From contig OY987236.1 of the NCBI GenBank assembly GCA_963920705.1, forward strand, positions 10,712,190-10,776,189: a stretch of DNA of 64,000 nt, given 5' to 3'. Positions within the stretch are counted from its first letter, which is position 1. The number at the start of each line of letters is the position of its first letter. The position numbers were made by a program, and so were the translations under genes. A model generated the notes under the pieces. The model had not been told where the DNA came from and made no database searches. It saw only the letters and a list, made by a program, of their open reading frames with translations. Source of the DNA: Odiellus spinosus (Eukaryota; Arthropoda; Arachnida; Opiliones; Phalangiidae). This document shows, in pieces, positions 60,815 through 64,000 of the stretch.

Positions 60815-61640
60815 AACCGAAAAGGAGAAGCTATTCATATATTCGTTATCAGTTTGCTGACTGTATAGGAACAATCCTATAGGTTAGTAGACTTATTAGC
60901 TTGAGTTGAAATCTATCTATTCGATCCTCGATCTTGGTAACGAGGTATTAAACTATAATTTAAATTGAGGCTGTAACTAAATTTTCATGAGCTCCAAGTA
61001 TAATTTAAGTATAATTATCGGGAAACGATTCTAAATATACAAATGCCATGGAAAAAACGGAAAAAACTTCCGGTACCGTAAAAATAATCAGTTTTTTTTA
61101 TAACCGCCATCTTAGAATATTTTCAAAACAAATTTTCCCACAATACTATGTCATCACCATGATCGCGTGGCTATTATAGAGCCTACCGTTGATTATGATA
61201 CGTGTTACGATTGCTTCCGCGCGGTCTTTTTCGTGAAAGTACTTAGTCCAGAAAGTACTATATACCTTTCGTATGAAAATTATTTATAGTTTCGTACCAG
61301 AACAAAACTACGTCTTATATCCAGAAAAATAAATAAATATATTTTTCCCATTTTAATTTTCTTAAATACTTGACAATCTAAAAATACAATCCATAAAAAT
61401 GGGGACAACATCACTTTAAAGCCTATTAAAAACCGAATAAAGCGCGTGCTCCTCTATTCTCCAATAATTGCCCGGAAGAGAGAGATTTAAATTTCGAAGA
61501 GATTTAAAGCCTTGCACCATCCGAACACATATCTCGATTTTTTTTTAATAAATTTGGTCTCAAATTCAATTTTATTTGACCTTTGATATCTAGGTCACAA
61601 TTACAAATATTTATCTTTCTCCCATTAAGTTTTCAGACCT
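60815..61640 (-). repeat. Mobile block, part Y, inverted copy 2
   Basis: Inverse of 49518-50658 without the MITE and the poly-A retroposon, so it supplies the empty site for both. Includes GCGCGGTCTTTTTCGTGAAAG, shared with the family Y fragment at 12.3 kb. Confidence 0.85.
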
Positions 61641-61700
61641 TCAAAAAAATTCTAACAAAATATTTTTATTAAATTATGGCTAAAGGGAAACTTTTTGTTC

Positions 61701-61735
<35 letters not shown>

Positions 61736-62690
61736 TTAATGGCCAACACTTGGGAAAATCTTGGTTCTCGCCCCTAAGACATATTACGTATGGTCTTTCA
61801 GTACAATTTATTCCTTTATTTCTCTTGATAAAAATCAATAGCCAGTTTGATAAAATTTTAAACCAATTTTTTTACCTGAAACAATTATTTTAATAATTTT
61901 TAAATAAATATATTGGGTATAATCAGGTATGCGTATAGAAATTTCCATCAGTAACGTCATCGAAATGTAAATTCAAGAGAGCCAATAAGATAAAAGTTGA
62001 GGGTTAATCTTCCTTAGGGTTAGGAGCAGAAATTAAGTAAATTTAAGGCAAGATGTCGCATATTTCTTCTATACGTAAATTCCAGCTCTAATATAAATGT
62101 ACAGTTGCTTAGATTGAGGAAAACTGTAATTTTAACGATTACAAAAATTTAATGATGAAGGGAACTCTTGCATAAAACACAAATATGAATTTTGTTTCGC
62201 AAAATATTTCCTAGTTTATTAAATTAAACGCTTCATTATTTCATTCTCCCTTTAAATCAAAGGATAAAGCCGGGAAAGTGGAAAGGAGCTGAATGTTTGG
62301 AGAGAAATTTGGAGGAAAGCTTTTAGAGGAGATTAGCTTTCATCTTCTCGTTACTGACGTGAAAACCCTCTTTGCTGCCAGAGCACCCAGCTATTATTTC
62401 GGGGCTCCGAACGAAAATTAATAGTTTAAGCTGGACCTATATTATCTCCCCTATATAATAATCTCCTCCCTTACATATCGACCTTGGCTACTATACCTAT
62501 GGCTATTTTAAAATTTCAAGGGATCCTTAAACACTTGGTTATTCTCTCGATGACATTGCCAATTGCGTATCAGTTTAGTTCAAGCGATAAGAATAGGTTA
62601 ACGGTTTCATCTGACCAAAAGGTTAAGGAGGATATAAATAATTTTTAAATAATAATCGTAAAATCCTCTAGTGATGATAAATGAAACACT
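61641..62690. other. No gene seen
   Basis: AT-rich, with a T-run of about 27 nt at 61706-61733. No structure recognised. Confidence 0.4.
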
Positions 62691-63190
62691 TATTTTTCTT
62701 AAGAATTATATTAAACGTTCTTAATGTAATGAAAATCATAGGGCTATATGGCCTCAAGTATTTTATGGATTTTGACTAGGATAAGAGAAAAATCTAGCCA
62801 ATTTAACCATTTGAAACGTTGCATTTTGAAACTTGTAGATTCAAGAAAATCTGTCATTTGAAATATGATCTTATCCAAAAAACTATAACACAAAGATTCA
62901 ATTTAATAATGAACTCGCTTCATTATACAAATAAATCAAGCATTGACCTGATTTTGGCTCGGATCATAAGAAAATCGAGCCACTATCATTTTCCTTGATA
63001 AACATTGAAACTTGTAGATTCAAGAAAATTTTCCTGTCATTAGAAATATTATTTTATCGAAAATTCCATCATGAATATTCAATTTTATTATTTATTTCGC
63101 TTAATTATAATGTCACCTATTCAAATACAACCAGCATGGGACTGATTTTTGACTATAGGTTATAAGTTAATCACCAATTTCCCACGACAT
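62690..63190. repeat. Diverged ~180-bp tandem duplication
   Basis: GAAACTTGTAGATTCAAGAAAAT occurs near 62829 and 63008 (period 179). Flanking GACTAGGATAAGAG / GGCTCGGATCATAAG and AATTTAATAATGAACTCGC-type stretches match in order, giving two to three copies. Confidence 0.7.
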
Positions 63191-63214
63191 ACTTTTAAAA
63201 ATTAATTTGCCCGC

Positions 63215-63430
63215 TACAACGTCTGAAGAAGACTTCAAAAGAAAGACATAAAGGGTACGTTGAGAAGGTATTTTATTTCGTAAAAAAGGGGCCAAAAAGA
63301 AGCGGTACTTCGCTCATAAAGAGCTAATTCCACGACGAAGTACCTTTTTCGAAAATTAAATACTTTTTCAAACTACCCTTTTTGTCTTTCTTAATTTTCT
63401 TTGAACTACTTCAAGACCGTCAGAGGCTTC
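63215..63430. repeat. Degenerate palindrome
   Basis: AAGAAAGACATAAAGGGTACG pairs with CTACCCTTTTTGTCTTTCTT, and GCGGTACTTCG with CGAAGTACCTTTT, around a loop near 63320. Probably an old fold-back element. The remaining 63431-64000 shows nothing recognisable. Confidence 0.6.
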
Positions 63431-64000
63431 TTATTCTCTGAATAACTCTTCAAAAGGATTCGTATAAGCTTTTAGTTTTACTCGAAATATAATTTCTAAA
63501 AACTGTAGGGACTAGGGAGCAATTAAAACATCCTAAGAAAGAACAACAGCAACTCCCCATAAGAGTCTGGGTCCACGTAATGTTAAAAATTTTCGTCTCT
63601 TTTATGATAAATTCGTATTATATTATTAAAATAGGGTAGTTGGGGGATAATTTAAAGCTAAAATTCGAGCTCACAACTGTAAATTTTGGGAATTACAACG
63701 AATGGAAGGTTTCTTCCATAATGTAAAGAATAGTAAGAATCTATGACTTCCGTGCCGGATATGAAAGCCTTCCCCCACACGAAAATCTTCAACGGTTATT
63801 ATTTTAGATTCATAATTATGTTAGGAAAATATTAGGAAAGAATTATTTTGTAACTGCCACGGGTATAGTGCTGGCGGCAAAATGAAATTCGTATATTTTT
63901 GGTCTACTATGCCTCGAAATCCTCGAAAACGCCTGTAGAAGTGTTCCACTTGTCAAGCATTCATGCAGTAGGCTTTTGCTAGCTTTACAGGGGCCGTGCA

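Noticed and set aside
1..64000. CRISPR arrays, bacterial operons or phage genes
   Set aside because: Tandem repeats here lack unique spacers; introns, SINEs and TTAGG-type repeats show eukaryotic nuclear DNA.

Overview
The window looks like non-coding-rich arthropod (most likely insect) nuclear DNA. It is AT-rich, carries short (TTAGG)n-type telomere-like runs, has coding sequence split by GT..AG introns, and is full of small terminal-inverted-repeat (TIR) elements, fold-back elements, SINEs and minisatellites. The species cannot be named from sequence alone. The only confident protein-coding genes are three tandem chemoreceptor genes of the insect gustatory-receptor (Gr, 7tm_7) type, all on the minus strand in the first 9.2 kb. 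Joined across introns they give 382, 381 and 383 residues, align to each other without internal gaps, and end with a TY-x5-Q motif followed by a short tail. The third copy lacks the second intron exactly at the splice junction used by the other two.

Layout: 0.5-9.2 kb, Gr cluster with a conserved upstream block before each gene, and a TIR element nested in a palindrome at 6.9-7.4 kb. 9.2-17.3 kb, dispersed repeats, a short hairpin, a tRNA-Ser-like SINE, a telomere-like repeat inside an inverted minisatellite, and a hAT element (8-bp target duplication) interrupted by a poly-A SINE (15-bp target duplication). 17.3-27.1 kb, a compound repeat cluster whose core is a 3.9-kb inverted-repeat element holding six tandem copies of a ~535-bp palindromic unit. 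27.3-29.3 kb, a tRNA-like remnant and a 1.84-kb element with ~60-bp TIRs. 29.7-30.4 kb, a CpG-richer patch ending in a possible first coding exon on the plus strand. 30.8-35.1 kb, three more copies of a ~540-bp hAT-like family that also occurs at 12.4 kb, plus a palindromic element. 36.4-43.8 kb, several 300-370-bp TIR elements. 44.7-45.5 kb, a degenerate ~160-200-bp tandem repeat. 46.7-51 kb, a 250-bp direct repeat bracketing a 16-bp minisatellite of about 1.9 kb with a 39-unit higher-order period, which is interrupted by a mobile block. 51.1-52.2 kb, a degenerate tandem repeat and a perfect 201-bp inverted repeat. 52.2-64 kb, mostly unassigned AT-rich DNA with an apparently circularly permuted, inverted second copy of the mobile block (58.6-61.6 kb).

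The Gr genes are the only evident functional unit: three recently duplicated receptors with shared upstream sequence, likely expressed in chemosensory cells. The rest is mainly a record of DNA-transposon, SINE and satellite activity. Several insertions can be dated relative to one another because a paralogous empty site or a nested target duplication lies in the same window. I found no convincing new enzyme or defence system.
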